DNA from: DASRBO01 sp035653595
Lineage (GTDB): Bacteria > Actinomycetota > Acidimicrobiia > Acidimicrobiales > JAJPHE01
Direction: 5' to 3'
Assembly: GCA_035653595.1 (NCBI GenBank)
Contig: DASRBO010000104.1
Span: 1-64,000, forward strand
Length of the DNA: 64,000 nucleotides
Below the pieces are notes generated by a model that did no database searches, was not told where the DNA came from, and saw only the letters and a program-made list of their open reading frames with translations. This document shows, piece after piece, positions 25,359 to 33,914 of the stretch. The position numbers were made by a program, and so were the translations under genes. Position 1 is the stretch's first letter; every line of letters begins with the position of its first letter.

Positions 25359-26231
25359 TCAGCGGCGCAGGCCCAGGGCGTCGGCGGTGGCCGCCAGGGC
25401 CCGCACGTGATCGTCCACGCCGCCCAGGCCCGCCCCCATGGTGTTGACCGACAGGTGCGACGCCCCCTCGTCCCGCCACCGTTCCGCCTGCTCGGCGACC
25501 CGCGACTCGCGCCCGTCGGCCGTGAAGCTGACCCGGCCCTCCATGCCCAGGCTGGCCGGGTCCCGACCGGCCTGGCGGGCCGACTCCTCGACCACCGCCC
25601 GGGCCTCCTCGAGTCCGTGGCCCGGCACCACCTGGGGGAACCACCCGTCGGCCAGGGCGCCGATGCGCCGGTAGGCGGGGACGGACTGGCCCCCGAACCA
25701 CACCGGTATGGGGCGCTGGACGGGCAGGGGTGCCAGGCCGGCCCCGGTCACCCGTTCGTGGGGGCCGTGGTGGGTGACTGACTCCTCGGTCCAGAGCCGG
25801 CGCATCAGCTCGACCTGCTCGCCCACCCGCCGGCCCCGGTCGGTGAAGCTCGCCCCGAGGGCCTCGTATTCCACCGGGTTCCACCCCAGGCCGACGCCGA
25901 GGCGGAAGCGACCCCGGCTGAGCAGGTCCACCTCGGCGGCCTGCTTGGCCACCAGGGCGGTCTGGCGCTGGGGCAGGATGATGATGCCGGTCACCAGCTC
26001 CAGCTCGGTCAGGGCGGCCAGGAACCCGAACAGCACCAGGGGCTCGTGGAAGGTGGAGGCCAGGTTGTAGGGGCCCCGCCAGCCGTGGTGGACGGCGGGG
26101 TCGGCCCCGAGGACGTGGTCGTAGGCGAGCAGGTGGGAGAAGCCGAGCTCCTCCACCGCCCCGGCGTACGAGCGGACGGCGCCGACGTCGGCGCCGATTT
26201 CGGTCTGGGGGAACACGGCTCCTATGCGCAT
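25359..26231 (-). CDS. LLM-class F420-dependent oxidoreductase
   Basis: The ATG at 26231 (MRIGAVFPQTEIGAD) gives 290 residues and its first base is the last base of the preceding stop codon (TGATG), indicating translational coupling to the DsbA-like gene. Family features are LGFSHLLAYDHVLG, DLLSRGRFRLGVGLGWNP and PIPVWFGGQSVPAYRRIGA. This is the TIGR03619-like group of F420-binding barrels. Substrate unknown. Confidence 0.93.
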   Translation of the reverse strand: MRIGAVFPQTEIGADVGAVRSYAGAVEELGFSHLLAYDHVLGADPAVHHGWRGPYNLASTFHEPLVLFGFLAALTELELVTGIIILPQRQTALVAKQAAEVDLLSRGRFRLGVGLGWNPVEYEALGASFTDRGRRVGEQVELMRRLWTEESVTHHGPHERVTGAGLAPLPVQRPIPVWFGGQSVPAYRRIGALADGWFPQVVPGHGLEEARAVVEESARQAGRDPASLGMEGRVSFTADGRESRVAEQAERWRDEGASHLSVNTMGAGLGGVDDHVRALAATADALGLRR

Positions 26232-26881
26232 CAGGCGCTGCGCTCCTGGCGGCGTTCCCACGCCCGGCCCAGCAGGGCGAGGATCGTGTCGGGCTCCTGG
26301 GCCCCGGGGATGCCGAAGCGCCCGTCGACCAGGAAGAAGGGCACTCCGGTGATGCCCCGCTCGGCCGCCTCCTCCTCGTCCGCCCTCACCTCGGCGCTGA
26401 AGCGCCCGCCGGCCAGGACCTCCTCCACCTCGGTGGCTCCCAGCCCCGCTTCGACGGCCAGGGCCGCCACCGTGGAGGGGTCACCGATGGGCCGGCCCTG
26501 ACAGAGGTAGCCGGCCATGAGGCGCTCCTCAACGGCGTCGGCCAGGCCGCGCTCGCCGCCCAGCTTGATCAGGCGGTGGGCGTCGAAGGTGTTGCCTCCC
26601 CTGGTGTCCTCGAGGCGGTACGCCAGGCCCTCGGCCGCCGCCAGATCGGTGAGGCGCTGATGGCCCCGGCGGGCCTGCTCCACGGATATGCCGTACTTGG
26701 CCGCCACCCGCCGGGCGGGATCGCCCGGGCGCTCGGGCGGGGCGTGGGGATCGAGCTCGAAGGCCCGCCAGCGGATCTCCAGCTCGGCCCGGTAGGCGAA
26801 GCCGGCCACCGCCGTCTCGAGGCGGCGCTTGCCGATGTAGCACCAGGGGCACACCACGTCGGACCAGACGTCGATCCTCAC
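26231..26881 (-). CDS. DsbA-family oxidoreductase, FrnE-like
   Basis: The 216-residue protein starts MRIDVWSDVVCPWCYIGK, with the redox motif CPWC at residues 11-14, and continues with the FrnE-type helical insertion and the cis-Pro region GVPFFLVDGRFGIPGAQ. No signal peptide is present, so it works in the cytoplasm. The GTG at 26881 is chosen because GGAGGA lies five bases upstream and because GTGA overlaps the preceding stop; longer in-frame starts are inside the neighbour. FrnE-type proteins occur in polyketide and stress contexts. Confidence 0.94.
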   Translation of the reverse strand: MRIDVWSDVVCPWCYIGKRRLETAVAGFAYRAELEIRWRAFELDPHAPPERPGDPARRVAAKYGISVEQARRGHQRLTDLAAAEGLAYRLEDTRGGNTFDAHRLIKLGGERGLADAVEERLMAGYLCQGRPIGDPSTVAALAVEAGLGATEVEEVLAGGRFSAEVRADEEEAAERGITGVPFFLVDGRFGIPGAQEPDTILALLGRAWERRQERSA

Positions 26882-27792
26882 TGCTTCCTCCCCAGCGAGG
26901 TCAAGGCGGGGGCCAGGCGGCGCCACTGGTCGTCGGGCACACCGCGCCGCTCGAGGCCGAGGGGCTGCACGCACACGTGGTCGGCGCCGGCGTCGAAGTG
27001 CTCCTGCACCCGCCTGACAATGGCGTCCTCGTCGCCCCAGGCCACCAGGGCGTCGACGAAGGCGTCGGTGCCGGCGTTGGCCATGTCCTCCTCGGTGAAG
27101 CCCAGCCGCCGCATGTTGTTTACATAGTTGGGTTGGGACAGGTAGATGGCGGTGTAGAAGCGCCCCGCCTGCCTGGCCCGTTCAGGGTCGGTCTCCAGCA
27201 GCACGGCCTGCTCCGGGCACAAAAGCGGGGCCGGCCCCAGGATGGACCGGGCCCGGGCGGTGTGCTCGGGGGTGACGAAGTAGGGATGGGCCCCGTCGGC
27301 CTTGGCCGCCGCCAGCTCGAGCATCCTGGGGCCGAGGGCGGCCAGCACCCGTCGCACCGGGGTCTCCGGTCGGTGGGCGGTGTAGGGAGAGGCGTCGACG
27401 GCGTCCAGGTAGGCGCTCATGGTCTGCACCGGCTTGTCGTAGCGGTGACCCCGGAGGTCGTCGACCAGGTTGCGGTGGCTGACCCCGAGGCCGAACAGGG
27501 CCCGCTCCGGGAAGGCCTCGGTCAGGCCCCTCGTCGCCCCGGCCATGGCCACCGCGTCGCGGGCCCATATGTTGGCGATGCCGGTGGCCCCCACCAGGGT
27601 CCGGGTGGCCGAAAGCAGGAGCCCGAGGTGGACGAAGACGTCGCGCCCGGCCACCTCGGGAAGCCACACCGCGCCGTAGCCGAGCTCTTCGAGTTCGGCG
27701 GCCAACTCGCGTGCCCGGGCGGCGGGCACGAAGTCGAGCGCCCCGGTCCATACGCCCACCGGGGCCAGGTTCATGCGGTTTTCGGCGGCCAC
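26878..27792 (-). CDS. LLM-class F420-dependent oxidoreductase (TIGR03620-like)
   Basis: 304 residues, GTG start at 27792 with AAAGGAG four bases upstream. Characteristic blocks are MNLAPVGVWTGALDF, GYGAVWLPEVAGRDVFVH, ALFGLGVSHRNLVDDLRG and YLDAVDASPYTAHRPETP. It is the first gene of a three-gene overlapping unit (LLM, DsbA-like, LLM), so the three proteins are probably made together. The reaction is unknown; F420H2-dependent reduction is typical for the group. Confidence 0.93.
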   Translation of the reverse strand: MAAENRMNLAPVGVWTGALDFVPAARARELAAELEELGYGAVWLPEVAGRDVFVHLGLLLSATRTLVGATGIANIWARDAVAMAGATRGLTEAFPERALFGLGVSHRNLVDDLRGHRYDKPVQTMSAYLDAVDASPYTAHRPETPVRRVLAALGPRMLELAAAKADGAHPYFVTPEHTARARSILGPAPLLCPEQAVLLETDPERARQAGRFYTAIYLSQPNYVNNMRRLGFTEEDMANAGTDAFVDALVAWGDEDAIVRRVQEHFDAGADHVCVQPLGLERRGVPDDQWRRLAPALTSLGRKQ

Positions 27793-27848
27793 GGGGCTCC
27801 TTTCGGTCGGGCCGGCGCCGGCGGGGGCCCCGAACGGCGGCGGTCGGG

Positions 27849-28205
27849 TCAGCGGGCCCGGGGGCGGGGCCCGGGCGGATAGCCGGGGCGCTGGCGGCCA
27901 CCGCCCCTTCCGCTCTGGCGGTTCTGGCGCTGGGCCGCCCGGCGCACGGCCCGGCCGGCGGCGGACTCCATCTCACCGGACAGGGTGGCGTCGAGGACCT
28001 TCTGGCGCTCCTTGGCCGGCAGGCGGGCGAGGTGACGGTCGAGGTCGGCCAGCTGCTCGGGTATGGGCCGGCCCTTCTTGTGGCTCTTGTCGAGGAACCG
28101 CAGCACCCGCCTGGTGTAGTAGCGCCGCAGCAACGGCACCTTCATGAAGCGGCGGAACAGCCGGGCTCGGCGGGGCGGCTTCTCCCCCTCTTCGCTTTTC
28201 GGCAT
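27849..28205 (-). CDS. Small, strongly basic hypothetical protein
   Basis: The ATG at 28205 gives 118 residues; longer starts overlap the divergent gene and look non-coding. The sequence is rich in Arg and Lys (RRARLFRRFMKVPLLRRYY, and an Arg/Gly/Pro tail) with a helical centre (PEQLADLDRHLARLPAKE). It could bind nucleic acid or ribosomes, by composition only. No known domain was recognised. Confidence 0.6.
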   Translation of the reverse strand: MPKSEEGEKPPRRARLFRRFMKVPLLRRYYTRRVLRFLDKSHKKGRPIPEQLADLDRHLARLPAKERQKVLDATLSGEMESAAGRAVRRAAQRQNRQSGRGGGRQRPGYPPGPRPRAR

Positions 28206-28293
28206 GCCCTGTTCTAACCCATCCTGCCCGGCGGGGATGAATCCACCCGGGCGCCGGCGGACCCGATGGGGCCCGGCGCGCGAGGCTGCGACG

Positions 28294-28581
28294 ATGGTGA
28301 TCGAGACCCGCATCCTGCGGCTGGCCGAAGGCGTCGAGCGCCAGCGCTTCCTCGACGCCGACGCCCGCCTGCAGGTCGACTTCGCCTACTCGCGGCCCGG
28401 GCTGCTGCGACGCACGACGGCCGAGGGCGACGAGGGCCGGTGGCTGGTGCTCAGCCTGTGGCGCTCGGCGCAGGACAGGGAGGCCGCCGAGGCGGCGGCA
28501 GCCGGCGACGAGGTCGCCCTCTCCTTCGCCGCCCTGGTCACCGTGGAGGCGGTATGGACCTGGGAGCCGCGGCCGGGCTGA
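28294..28581 (+). CDS. Hypothetical protein, ABM-like alpha/beta barrel fold suspected
   Basis: The ATG at 28294 starts a 95-residue protein (MVIETRILRLAEGVERQRF...). Strand-helix order with YSRPGLLRRTTAEGDEGRW and LVLSLWRSAQDREAAEAA resembles dimeric alpha-beta barrel proteins of the antibiotic biosynthesis monooxygenase/DUF type. No catalytic residue can be assigned. It ends five bases before the convergent VOC gene. Confidence 0.6.
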   Translation: MVIETRILRLAEGVERQRFLDADARLQVDFAYSRPGLLRRTTAEGDEGRWLVLSLWRSAQDREAAEAAAAGDEVALSFAALVTVEAVWTWEPRPG

Positions 28582-28585
28582 GGAC

Positions 28586-28966
28586 TCACTGCTGGACGAG
28601 CACCACGGCGTTGCCCTCGGGGTCGGCGATGTTGGCCAGGGTGGGACCGCCGGGGACGTCGAAGGCCTCGCCGACCACCGTCCCGCCGAGCTCGCTGACC
28701 AAGGCCAGCGAGGCGGTCAGGTCCCGCACCTGGACGTACAGGTTCACCCGGCTGCGGTCGCTGCGGCGCAGGTGCCCGCCCGGGCCCGGCTCGGGGCCAC
28801 CGATGCCCGGCTCGACCGACATGATCGGCCCGTCGGTGATGGACCAGTTGAACAGGGCGGCGTAGAAGGCCCGCAGCCGATCGGGGTCCAACGACTCGAT
28901 CTCCCAGTGGACCACGGGTCGGGCCCAGTCCGAGCCCCGGTCCCCGTGTGCGGTCTGCGGTTCCAT
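28586..28966 (-). CDS. VOC-family (glyoxalase-like) protein
   Basis: The 126-residue protein begins MEPQTAHGD at the ATG 28966, which has GGAGGAG eight bases upstream. It has the paired beta-alpha-beta-beta-beta modules of VOC proteins: VVHWEIESLDPDRLRAFYAA, LFNWSI, then NLYVQVRDLTASLALVSEL and the end NIADPEGNAVVLVQ. The His and Glu of the metal site (VHWEIE, near the end DPEGN) are plausible but not certain. Role unknown: isomerase, dioxygenase or binding protein. Confidence 0.87.
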   Translation of the reverse strand: MEPQTAHGDRGSDWARPVVHWEIESLDPDRLRAFYAALFNWSITDGPIMSVEPGIGGPEPGPGGHLRRSDRSRVNLYVQVRDLTASLALVSELGGTVVGEAFDVPGGPTLANIADPEGNAVVLVQQ

Positions 28967-29059
28967 GGCCGGGCCTCCTCCGGTCGCTTCCTTCAACCGC
29001 CAACCTACGGTCGTCGCCGCCGTTCTGCCTGGCGGGGTCGGTGCGAGCGGAGACCGGTA

Positions 29060-29650
29060 GTGCCAGCCTTTAGATCAGTGCCGGACGACGACCAGTTGGA
29101 CGAGGCGCTGGCCGCCGCCAGCCAGGGGGAGGAGTGGGGACTGGTCGCCCTCTACCGCTGGGCCCACCCGCCTCTGGTGCGCTACCTGGCCGGCCGGGCC
29201 GGCGACGAGGCCGAGGATCTCGCCTCCGAGGTGTGGCTGGAGGCCTCCCGACGCCTGGCCGACTTCCAGGGCGGGGCCCAGGACTTCCGCCGCTTCCTCT
29301 TCGCCGTGGCCCACCGGCGCTCCATCGACCGCCTGCGGCGCCAGGGCCGGCGCAGGACAGAGCCGACGGTGGCCACGGCGCTCGAGGCGGTCGCCTCCGA
29401 CGCCACTGTTGAGGAGCTGGTCCTGGACCGGATCAGTGCCGAGGAGGCCACCGCCCTCATCAGCGCCCTCCTGCCCGATGACCAGGCCGAGGTGGTGCTG
29501 CTGCGGGTGGTGGCCGGCCTGAGCGTGGCCGAGGTGGCCGAGGTGGTCGGTCGCCGGCCGGCGGCGGTCAGCGTGATCCAGCACCGGGCCCTCCGCCGGC
29601 TGGCCCGCAGCCTGCAAGATTCGCCCGCCCTCCAGCGATATAGGAGTTGA
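29060..29650 (+). CDS. ECF-type RNA polymerase sigma factor
   Basis: The 196-residue protein has sigma region 2 (LVALYRWAHPPLVRYLAGR, EDLASEVWLEA, DFRRFLFAVAHRRSIDRLRR) and region 4 (LLPDDQAEVVLLRVVAGLSV, then a helix-turn-helix AEVAEVVGRRPAAVSVIQHR). Start GTG at 29060 with GGAGA seven bases upstream; a GTG at 29078 is the alternative. The next gene begins one base after its stop and encodes a membrane protein with an acidic cytoplasmic part, which is the normal place for an anti-sigma factor. Confidence 0.93.
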   Translation: MPAFRSVPDDDQLDEALAAASQGEEWGLVALYRWAHPPLVRYLAGRAGDEAEDLASEVWLEASRRLADFQGGAQDFRRFLFAVAHRRSIDRLRRQGRRRTEPTVATALEAVASDATVEELVLDRISAEEATALISALLPDDQAEVVLLRVVAGLSVAEVAEVVGRRPAAVSVIQHRALRRLARSLQDSPALQRYRS

Positions 29651-29651
29651 G

Positions 29652-30533
29652 ATGCGACGGACCAGACTCGACGACCGCACCGCCGACCGGCTGACCGCCG
29701 GGGCGGTGACGCCCGAGGACGCCCCGCCCGGCTATGCCGGGGTGGCGGGGCTCCTGCAGGCCGCCCGTACCGGGGCGGCCGCCCAGGAGCTCCCCTACGA
29801 GGCGGCCACGGTGGCGTCGATGAGGTCGGTCCTCCTCGGACATCCCGTCCCGCTATCCACCTCGCGGAGGAAGAAGATGATTTCCAAGGTCCTGACGGCG
29901 AAGGCGGCCGCCCTGGCCGGCGTGGCCGTCCTCGGGGGCGGCGGAGTGGCCGCTGCCGCCACCGGCTCCCTGCCTGCGTCCGTCCAGAGCACGGTCTCCT
30001 CGGCGCTGAGCCATGTCGACATCTCGGTGCCCAACCCCAACCACCACGGACACGGACACGGCCACGGCGCCACCAGCAACGGCAGCACCAACGACTCGTC
30101 CAAGTCCTCCACCGCCCCCAACGGTCAGGGCCTCAAGGGCAACAGCGGGCTGTGCAACGCCGCCACCCACAACAAGGACTCCCAGGCCGGCACCCACTCG
30201 AGGGTGTTCAGCAACTTCTCCACCGTGGTCGGCACATGCACGACGGCCTCGCCAGGCAAGTCGAACGGCTCCAACGCCAACAACGGCGGAGACAGCTCCT
30301 CGACCAACGGCTCGACCACCAGCGGTTCCACCGACCACGGCAACTCGGCCAACCACGGCCAGGGCAGCTCGAACTCCGGCGGGACCGCCGGAACCTCGGG
30401 CACCTCGACCGGCAGCGGCTCGTCGGGCACCGACAGCGGGCCCGGCCACGCCGGCACCACCGGGTCCTCTCACAGCGGGGGCAACGACTCCCAGGGGGCC
30501 TCGGCCAGCAGCCACGCCGGCGGCAAGGGCTGA
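29652..30533 (+). CDS. Single-pass membrane protein with Ser/Gly/Asn-rich exterior, candidate anti-sigma factor
   Basis: 293 residues. The first 75 are cytoplasmic (LDDRTADRLTAGAVTPEDA, then LPYEAATVASMRSVL), a layout seen in short anti-sigma partners. Residues about 76-102 form the membrane segment (AALAGVAVLGGGGVAAAAT). Outside, a His-Gly stretch is followed by a small segment with two Cys (GLCNAATHNKD ... VVGTC) and about 100 residues of Ser, Gly, Thr and Asn. The outer tail has the composition of a wall-spanning linker. Sigma plus this type of partner is frequent in actinobacteria; the signal is unknown. Confidence 0.8.
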   Translation: MRRTRLDDRTADRLTAGAVTPEDAPPGYAGVAGLLQAARTGAAAQELPYEAATVASMRSVLLGHPVPLSTSRRKKMISKVLTAKAAALAGVAVLGGGGVAAAATGSLPASVQSTVSSALSHVDISVPNPNHHGHGHGHGATSNGSTNDSSKSSTAPNGQGLKGNSGLCNAATHNKDSQAGTHSRVFSNFSTVVGTCTTASPGKSNGSNANNGGDSSSTNGSTTSGSTDHGNSANHGQGSSNSGGTAGTSGTSTGSGSSGTDSGPGHAGTTGSSHSGGNDSQGASASSHAGGKG

Positions 30534-30570
30534 ACCGAGGATCGGCGGCTCATTCCGCCAGTCTGCGAAC

Positions 30571-30598
30571 AGGGGGAGGGCTTTGAAGCCCTCCCCCT
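30571..30598 (+). terminator. Strong hairpin after the sigma/anti-sigma operon
   Basis: AGGGGGAGGGC at 30571-30581 pairs with its complement at 30588-30598 around a TTTGAA loop (11 pairs). It lies 37 bases after the stop codon and is followed by CTTCG rather than a pure U-run. Confidence 0.75.
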
Positions 30599-30693
30599 CT
30601 TCGCGCCGGGACGGCGCCCGACCACCCGCCAGCAGCTGAACCAGCCGGGCCCCCGGACGGGCCGGCCCAGATGGGACGGGCCGGATGGGCGGC

Positions 30694-32424
30694 TCAGGCG
30701 TCCTTGTCGGTGACGCCGGCCTGGTCGAAGGTGGCCATCTCCCGCAGGACGCGGGCGGCCGACTGCAGGATCGGGAGGGCGAGACAGGCGCCGGTGCCCT
30801 CACCCAGGCGGAGGTCGAGGTCGAGCAGGGGTCGCAGGCCCAGCTGGCCCAGGGCGACCGCCGCCCCCGGCTCGACCGACAGGTGGCCGGCGAAGCAGTA
30901 GTCGACCACCCGGGCCTCGATGCCCGCCGCCACCAGCAGGGCGGCGGCGGCGATCACGCCGTCGACCACCACCGGCACCCGGGCGGCAGCCCCCCCGATC
31001 ATGTATCCGGCCAGGGCCGCGATCTCGAGGCCGCCGAGCGAGGCCAGGGTGACCACCGGGTCGCCGGCGTCGGGCAGGGCGGCGGTCCGGGCCAGGGCCT
31101 CGTCGATGACCGCCGTCTTGTGCCGGAGCATGGCGTCGTCGATGCCGGTGCCCCGGCCGGTGACCTCGGACGCGGACCGGCCGGTGAGCCTGGCGATGAG
31201 GGCGGCCGAGGCGGTGGTGCTGCCGATGCCCATGTCCCCGGTCACCAGGCAGCGGGCCCCCGAGGAGACCAGCTCGCGGGCTACCTCGGCCCCGACGTCG
31301 AGGGCGGCAGCGGCCTCGGCCACGGTCATCGCCGGCCCCACCCGCAGGTCGGCCGTTCCCGCCCGCACCTTGCGGCGCAGAAGCTTGGGCACCGCCTCCA
31401 GATCGCCCGCCACCCCGACGTCGACGACGATCACCTCGGCCCCGCACTGGCGGGCCAGCACGTTGATGGCGGCCCCGCCGGCGGTGAAGTTGGCCACCAT
31501 CTGCCTGGTGACCTCGGCCGGCCAGGGGGTCACCCCCGAACGCACCACCCCGTGGTCGCCGGCGAAGACGGCCACGGTGGCCGGCTCGGGGATCGGCGGG
31601 GGGCTGGTGCCGGCGATGCCGGCCAGGCGCACCCCGACGGTCTCCAGCTCGCCCAGGGACCCCCGCGGCTTGGTGAGCCGGTCGTGGTGCTCGGCGGCGG
31701 CTTCCATGGCGGCGGCGTCCAGCTCTCCCACCGACTGCAGGGCTTCCTCCAGGGGTCGGGCGGACCGGTTGGCCCAGGTCTCGCGGTGCACCGCCCAGCT
31801 GAGCGGTCGGGGCCGGGCCCAGCCGGCCAGGGCCAGCTCGGGCTCGGCGTCGAAGTCCTCGACGAAGCCGACGCAGAGGTAGGCGACCGGGGTGACGTGG
31901 GCCGGCAGCCCCAGCAGCCCCGACAGCTCCCCCGGCCGGTAGAAGCTGACCCAGCCCACCCCCAGGCCCTCGGCCCTGGCGGTCAGCCACAGGTTCTCGA
32001 TAGCCAGGCAGGTGGAGAACACGGCGGTTTCGGGCTGGAGCTGCCGCCCGAGCACGTTGGCGCCGCCCCGCTCGAGGGTCGAGGTCACCACGATGCTCAC
32101 CGGCGCCTCGACGATTGCCTCCACCTTGAGCCGGTCGAACTGCCGGCTGCGCCCGGCGGGCAGGACGTCGGCGAAGCGGGCCCGTTCCTGCTCGACGTAG
32201 GCCCGCACCCGCCGCCGGGTGTCCGGGTCGGTGATGACGAGGAAGTCCCACGGTTGGGAGAGCCCGACCGACGGGGCCCGGTGGGCGGCAGCGAGGATGC
32301 GCTCGAGGACCTCGTCGGGCACCGGTCGGTCGGTGAAGCGGCGGCGCACGTCCCGCCGGCTCTCGATGACCCGCCGCAGTACGTCGCGCTCCGACGGGCT
32401 GAACTGGCCTCCGGTCGGTGTCAT
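30694..32424 (-). CDS. cobT: Fused 5,6-dimethylbenzimidazole synthase (BluB) and nicotinate-nucleotide-DMB phosphoribosyltransferase (CobT)
   Basis: 576 residues with two enzymes. Residues 1-215 are BluB, a flavin-destroying nitroreductase-fold enzyme that makes the DMB lower ligand from FMNH2: FSPSERDVLRRVIESRRDVR, HRAPSVGLSQPWDFLVI, IENLWLTARAEGLGVGWVS. Residues 235-576 are CobT, which turns DMB plus nicotinate mononucleotide into alpha-ribazole phosphate: VAVFAGDHGVVRSGVTPWP, GDMGIGSTTASAALIA, and the catalytic Glu in LRLGEGTGACLALPI. The ATG at 32424 overlaps the cobQ stop (ATGA). The fusion couples lower-ligand synthesis to activation. The frame is open upstream only because it is antisense-phase through cobQ. 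Confidence 0.95.
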   Translation of the reverse strand: MTPTGGQFSPSERDVLRRVIESRRDVRRRFTDRPVPDEVLERILAAAHRAPSVGLSQPWDFLVITDPDTRRRVRAYVEQERARFADVLPAGRSRQFDRLKVEAIVEAPVSIVVTSTLERGGANVLGRQLQPETAVFSTCLAIENLWLTARAEGLGVGWVSFYRPGELSGLLGLPAHVTPVAYLCVGFVEDFDAEPELALAGWARPRPLSWAVHRETWANRSARPLEEALQSVGELDAAAMEAAAEHHDRLTKPRGSLGELETVGVRLAGIAGTSPPPIPEPATVAVFAGDHGVVRSGVTPWPAEVTRQMVANFTAGGAAINVLARQCGAEVIVVDVGVAGDLEAVPKLLRRKVRAGTADLRVGPAMTVAEAAAALDVGAEVARELVSSGARCLVTGDMGIGSTTASAALIARLTGRSASEVTGRGTGIDDAMLRHKTAVIDEALARTAALPDAGDPVVTLASLGGLEIAALAGYMIGGAAARVPVVVDGVIAAAALLVAAGIEARVVDYCFAGHLSVEPGAAVALGQLGLRPLLDLDLRLGEGTGACLALPILQSAARVLREMATFDQAGVTDKDA

Positions 32425-33914
32425 CGGGCCCCCTCGGCGATCAGCCCGCTCAGGGCGTCGAGGTCGAGATGCGCCTCGAGCAGGTCGGCGATGCGGTCGT
32501 ACTGGGACGCCCGGGCGGCGGCGAAGGACACCCCGGCGGGGACGAAGCGCCGGCCCCGGCGGGCGGCCACCGCCTCGAGGAAGCGGGCCCGGAGGCCGTC
32601 CTGCTCGAACAGGCCGTGGAGGATGGTGCCGGCCACCGCCCCGTCCTCGCTCACCGCCCCGTCGCGCTCCGACCCGTAGCTGTCGTCGAGTTCCACCCAC
32701 CCGATTGTGTCCGTCAGCGGGCGGCCGTGGTGGATCTCGTAGCCGGTCACCGCCTCGCCCATCGCCCGCCCCCGCCGCTGGCGCACCGTTTTGTCCGGTT
32801 CGTAGACCGTGTCGACCGCCAGCCAGCCCAGGCCGTCGGTCCGGGGACTGGACGACTCGACCCCCTCGGGATCGGCGATCGAGCGTCCGAGCATCTGGTA
32901 GCCGCCGCAAATGCCGAGGATGGTCGCCCCCTCGGCCCGGCGGGTGGCCAGGGCGGCCTCGAAGCCCGAGGCCCTCAACCACTCGAGGTCGGCGACGGTC
33001 GACTTCGAACCGGGCACCACGATCAGGTCCGCCCCCGCCAGCTGGGCCGGATCCTCGGCCAGGCGCGCGGCGACGCCGGGCTCGACGGCCATGGCGTCGA
33101 GGTCGGTGAAGTTGGAGATGCGGGGGAGGCGCACCGCCACCACCTGCAGGGCGTCGGCGACGGGCGGACCGCTGCGGTGGCGCCCGAAGGCCCGCAGGGC
33201 CAGGGAGTCTTCGGCGTCGATGACCGCACCGTCCAGCCACGGCAGCACCCCGATGGTCGGGACCCCGCTGCGGCGGGCCAGCTCCGAGGGGCCGTCGCCG
33301 AGCAGGGCCGGGTCGCCCCGGAACTTGTTGATCACGAAGGCCCGGACGTGGGCCCGAAGGTGCTCGGGCAGGAGGGCGACGGTGCCGTAGAGGGAGGCGA
33401 ACACCCCGCCCCGTTCGATGTCGCCGACCAGCACCGCCGGCATGCCCGCCCGATGGGCGAGGCTCAGGTTGACGATGTCGCCTTCCAGCAGGTTGATCTC
33501 CGCCGGGCTGCCTGCGCCCTCGGCCACCACCACGTCGAAGCGGGTGCGCAGGTCCTCCAGGGCGGCCAGCACCGTGTCCATGAGACGGGGTCGCAGGGCG
33601 TGGTAGTCGGCGGCGGACAGATGTCCGATGGGGGCGCCGTTGACGACGACCTGGCTTGAGCGCTGACCGGTCGGCTTGAGCAGCACCGGGTTCATGGCCA
33701 CCTCGGGCTCGACCCCGGCGGCCAGGGCCTGGGCCCCCTGGGCCCGGCCGATCTCGTGGCCGGCCGGGGTGACGAAGGAGTTGAGCGACATGTTCTGGGC
33801 CTTGAAGGGGGCCACCTTGACGCCCCGCCGGGCCAGGAGCCGGCACAGGCCGGTGACCACCAGGCTCTTGCCTGCGTCGCTGGAGGTGCCGCAGACCATG
33901 ACGGCGCCTTTCAC
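32421..33914 (-). CDS. cobQ: Cobyric acid synthase
   Basis: Amidates four carboxyl groups of adenosylcobyrinate a,c-diamide using glutamine and ATP. 497 residues from the GTG at 33914, which overlaps the cobC stop (GTGA); an ATG five codons later is possible. The N-terminal ATPase part has GTSSDAGKSLVVTGLCRLL and FKAQNMSLNSFVT. The C-terminal glutaminase part has the nucleophile Cys in LGICGGYQMLG and the His in GTILHGLFEQDGLR. Complete in length. Confidence 0.96.
   Translation of the reverse strand: MKGAVMVCGTSSDAGKSLVVTGLCRLLARRGVKVAPFKAQNMSLNSFVTPAGHEIGRAQGAQALAAGVEPEVAMNPVLLKPTGQRSSQVVVNGAPIGHLSAADYHALRPRLMDTVLAALEDLRTRFDVVVAEGAGSPAEINLLEGDIVNLSLAHRAGMPAVLVGDIERGGVFASLYGTVALLPEHLRAHVRAFVINKFRGDPALLGDGPSELARRSGVPTIGVLPWLDGAVIDAEDSLALRAFGRHRSGPPVADALQVVAVRLPRISNFTDLDAMAVEPGVAARLAEDPAQLAGADLIVVPGSKSTVADLEWLRASGFEAALATRRAEGATILGICGGYQMLGRSIADPEGVESSSPRTDGLGWLAVDTVYEPDKTVRQRRGRAMGEAVTGYEIHHGRPLTDTIGWVELDDSYGSERDGAVSEDGAVAGTILHGLFEQDGLRARFLEAVAARRGRRFVPAGVSFAAARASQYDRIADLLEAHLDLDALSGLIAEGAR

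Noticed and set aside
30694..33846. A single open frame of about 1,050 codons on the minus strand
   Set aside because: Only codons from the ATG at 32424 are the bluB-cobT gene; the upstream part is a shadow of cobQ in another phase, kept open by high GC content.
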